Shown here: positions 7,902 through 10,000 of the stretch, piece by piece
Layout: each line of letters opens with the position of its first letter
Numbering within the stretch: position 1 is the first letter of the stretch
NCBI GenBank assembly: GCA_009663005.1
Contig: CM018909.1
Location: 818,678-828,677, forward strand
Origin: Actinidia chinensis
Lineage: Eukaryota; Streptophyta; Magnoliopsida; Ericales; Actinidiaceae
DNA length: 10,000 nucleotides
Direction: 5' to 3'
Program-made: the position numbers and the translations under genes
Notes under the pieces: generated by a model
What the model was told of the DNA's origin: nothing
The model's input: the letters and a program-made list of their open reading frames with translations, nothing else
The model's database searches: none

Positions 7902-8250
7902 ACCCAAGGGCCTCGTGGCTCTCTTACGACAGTTTAATGATCGGTGGACTCAATGTAAAGTGTGGAGAGCAAGAGTTTTTAAGTAGATGATTGCATCATT
8001 TGATAGGCTTGCCTTATACGCAGTTGGGCATCCTGGATGCTCCAACATCATGTCATGACAATTCGCTCGACACTCCTGGATCGCTACTGTTAGTCAGTGG
8101 ACTGCTGACTCATCATCCCCTAGGCCTGTTGGTAGCCATCATCATGGCACCGATTGTCTCGTCAAGTTGTGAGGACTGTCAAGTACATCTTGCTACAGTC
8201 CACCTTCTGTCCTTGATTGTCCTTGGATGCTATTGATTGTTGCGTATAGG
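7902..8250. other. Unassigned stretch between C tract and 98-bp array
   Basis: This stretch has a more balanced base composition than its flanks. An open frame at 7991-8236 exists but shows no recognisable motif, and its composition is not persuasive. A 6-bp inverted repeat (AGTCAG 8092-8097, CTGACT 8105-8110) and the palindrome GTCATGAC (8052-8059) are the only structures noted. Confidence 0.5.
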
Positions 8251-8503
8251 CCGAGCTTGCCTTATAGCGACAACCCAACAGCCGTGCTTCCCCTAGTTTG
8301 ACCAGAGCTAATGTTGCTGCTCGACCGAGCTCCTATGCATAGACCCCATCAAGCTTCCTATATAGCGATAGCCTGGTAGCGATGCCTGCCCTAGCTCGGC
8401 AAGAGCTGGTGCTGCGTCATGACCGAGCTCCAGCGCAGAGACCACGCCGAGCTTGCCATATAGTCACAGCCAGGCGGCGGTAGCTCAGCCAAAGCTGGTA
8501 CTT
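8251..8503 (+). repeat. 98-bp tandem repeat array (about 2.5 units)
   Basis: Unit 1 is 8251-8348, unit 2 is 8349-8446 (both 98 bp) and unit 3, partial with a short internal gap, is 8447-8503. Shared landmarks are CCGAGCTTGCC-like starts, TATAGCGA, a CCTAG block, an AGAGCT.{2}TG block, GACCGAGCTCC and a GCA.AGACC end. The units are clearly GC-richer than the surrounding AT-rich DNA. Each carries CCGAGCT and its reverse complement AGCTCGG, exact in unit 2 at 8393-8399 and 8423-8429, so single strands could fold. No coding role is apparent. It is best described as a small minisatellite or a fragment of a satellite. Confidence 0.85.
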
Positions 8504-8625
8504 AGTATTTTATCCCTTACACAATGGTAAATGGTCTTTTGGATGCAGGAATGAGTTAGTTTTCAAGAGAAAAGGTTGATTTCATTGTTTAATGATCTTA
8601 TAAAAAGCAGTGTGCTTTCTGGTCA
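8504..8625. other. AT-rich spacer after the 98-bp array
   Basis: Composition returns to AT-rich immediately after the array. Nothing was recognised here. Confidence 0.5.
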
Positions 8626-8853
8626 ATGCTGTTTACAATTTTAAGGTGTATTTTACTCATTGATTATAGAGATGTTATAAGTGGGGTTAGGCAAATGCAG
8701 CTTGTAGGTTATCAATGTGATTGTGTTCACGAGGAGTTTTATACTAAAATTCAAAGGTTCCACGCATTATTGAAGATGGAGTCCATGATGATTCTTGATA
8801 ATGGAGTCAGTTATGCCTCTCCTTGCTTTTCAGGTGTTGATTTGTTTTACTGA
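8626..8853 (+). CDS. Short open frame of unknown nature, doubtful
   Basis: A 75-codon frame runs from ATG to TGA with ordinary-looking amino acid composition (for example GYQCDCVHEEFYTKIQRF and ALLKMESMMILDNG), unlike the low-complexity frames elsewhere in the window. No domain, signal peptide or transmembrane segment was recognised, although the first 13 residues are hydrophobic. A TTTTCAG/GT at about 8827-8835 could be read as a splice acceptor or donor, so part of it might be an exon. It lies between the 98-bp array and repeat copy B, in transposon-rich DNA. It may equally be transposon debris or chance. No function is proposed. Confidence 0.2.
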   Translation: MLFTILRCILLIDYRDVISGVRQMQLVGYQCDCVHEEFYTKIQRFHALLKMESMMILDNGVSYASPCFSGVDLFY

Positions 8854-8898
8854 AATTACCCCCTAAAGATAACATAAAACTCTCAAATTGTATACTTG

Positions 8899-9768
8899 CT
8901 ATTTAAAGAGTGAACACCCTTTGGTTCCAATATATACTACCACAATCATACTTTTATTTACGAACAAGAAGTTAGGGTGTAATAATTTAATTTATTTTAA
9001 TGTTATGACTGGATCCATTCGAATGGGTTACCTAAGGGGTATCCGACTCAACAGGTAATTCGAAACCGGAATCAAGTCCAACGTTGTTCTGAGTATAAAA
9101 CTTATTCAGTTGCATTTATTTTTTGAATTGCACCCACATGTTGAGTGGGCTATATTTCCTTACAAGGGCAAGGATACCCATTCTAACAAGGAGGTACGAA
9201 AATTGATGATTGGATTGATCTGGATGTTAATGGGACATACTTTATAATGGTTGACAGTTTCAGAGGAATGTATATGAATCACTTTAGTAGCTAAGATTTT
9301 AAATTAATGTGATGGAGTTGATTGACATTATTGGGAGAAGGTTCACATGGTACGCACATTTCTAGGAGCATGAAAAGTGTAATCTGTAGAATAGATAGTT
9401 TTTGCTCTAGGTCTCGGGAATGGCTTTTGTAAATATATTTTACAAGCAGTGGGGGTGCCAGCCTGCTTCAGATCATTGATTCCTACACCTCTTAGATTTC
9501 ACGATGCACATGGACATTCACATTCCAAATGCTTACTAGAGATTAAGAGGCTTGGGAAGTACTGAGAGAAAGGGTGGGCAGGGCAATAAAACATTCTTAA
9601 AATCTTCAAGTGTTGTACATAGTTTGAAGAGTTGAATTTATCAGAATTTGTAGGCACTGTCAACAGAAAGTCTAAAATGCGCCATAATCAAATCACCACC
9701 ATTTGGATTTAATCAAAGAATCAAGAGAGCTGAGTGGAGAAGAAAAGAGGGTGGAAGGAATATTAAAA
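8899..9768 (+). repeat. Diverged direct repeat, copy B (LINE-related)
   Basis: This is the second copy of the segment at 6921-7755, in the same orientation, with its start about 2.0 kb downstream. It begins CTATTTAAAGAGTGAACACC and ends near GGTGGAAGGAATATTAAAAAC. It matches copy A along the whole length with frequent small indels, so it is either an old segmental duplication or two separate members of one repeat family. The match does not extend upstream of about 8899 or downstream of about 9768 by eye. Confidence 0.85.
9312..9426 (+). pseudogene. LINE (L1-type) endonuclease C-terminal remnant, copy B
   Basis: From the ATG at 9312 the frame reads MELIDIIGRRFTWYAHF and then TAG at 9363. This is the LIDI...RFTW pattern of the end of plant L1-type endonuclease domains. 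After the stop, an EH-like run and, with frame changes, RIDSF...SREW-like codons (about 9388-9426) correspond to copy A. A CAGATCATTG block near 9469-9478 matches the SDH-region block of copy A. No reverse transcriptase is seen downstream within the window. It cannot be functional. Confidence 0.6.
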
Positions 9769-10000
9769 ACAAAGTTATGGGAAGCATCTAGAATTGCTGT
9801 CTATCATGTGGATGGAAAAAGCGTCAGAAACTAATTGGATTAATTGAGTGTGCACAGAAATACAAAACATTTTCAAAGCTATTACTAACAATAGATTTAG
9901 GAAACACCGTCATTTGGGGCTCTTGGTTGTGGTTGGGCGTGTTTGGTTGAACTAGTTAAATCAGAAGGGTCTGTAACCTAGTTTTTCTTGCATTTTTTTG
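9769..10000. other. Unassigned end of window
   Basis: No recognised gene or repeat. Short open frames occur but none has a family signature, and the sequence does not continue the similarity with copy A. Confidence 0.5.

Noticed and set aside
7698..7986. Proline-rich and glycine-rich frames around the C tract
   Set aside because: The long P and G runs are only translations of the poly(C)/poly(G) tract; the flanks have no recognisable domain.
7991..8236. Open frame of 81 codons
   Set aside because: No motif or homologue was recognised, and it is within the length expected by chance in this more GC-balanced stretch.
8251..8503. CRISPR array
   Set aside because: The whole 98-bp unit repeats with no unique spacers, and the context is plant nuclear DNA.
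8478..8503. tRNA-like A box (GGCGGTAGCTCAGCC)
   Set aside because: No B box, acceptor stem or anticodon arm can be formed downstream, and the sequence is part of the 98-bp repeat unit.

Overview
The window reads as nuclear DNA of a land plant, probably a flowering plant. No intact gene is visible. The clearest evidence is a decayed Ty1/copia LTR retrotransposon with a plant-type initiator-tRNA-Met primer binding site (TGGTATCAGAGCC), a polypurine tract, and the copia domain order gag, protease, integrase, reverse transcriptase, RNase H. No bacterial operon structure, tRNA or rRNA gene was found.

Layout. Bases 1-232 are the 5' LTR, with about the first 25 bases cut off by the window edge. The primer binding site is at 235-247, followed by a GC- and pyrimidine-rich leader to about 741. 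From about 742 to 5730 lies the gag-pol region. It is riddled with frameshifts and stops, so its domains are recognised only by reading short stretches in changing frames. The polypurine tract is at 5734-5744 and the complete 3' LTR at 5745-6049 (305 bp). The element fills 60% of the window and cannot encode working protein: the protease active-site region, the reverse transcriptase YVDD box and the nucleocapsid zinc knuckle are all damaged.

Bases 6050-6920 are AT-rich DNA with nothing recognisable. Two diverged direct copies of a segment of about 0.85 kb follow (about 6921-7755 and 8899-9768). Each contains what looks like the C-terminal part of a plant L1-type LINE endonuclease, and both copies carry the same in-frame TAG at the same place. 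Between them lie a 64-base tract made almost wholly of C, about 350 bp of unassigned sequence, a tandem array of 98-bp units (two and a half copies, 8251-8503) and a short open frame of unknown meaning (8626-8853). The last 230 bases hold nothing I can name.

No cellular pathway can be built from this window. It is a nested or adjacent set of dead transposable elements and satellite-like repeats. Homopolymer runs are frequent and frames break every few dozen codons, so some of the damage could be uncorrected sequencing error rather than real decay.
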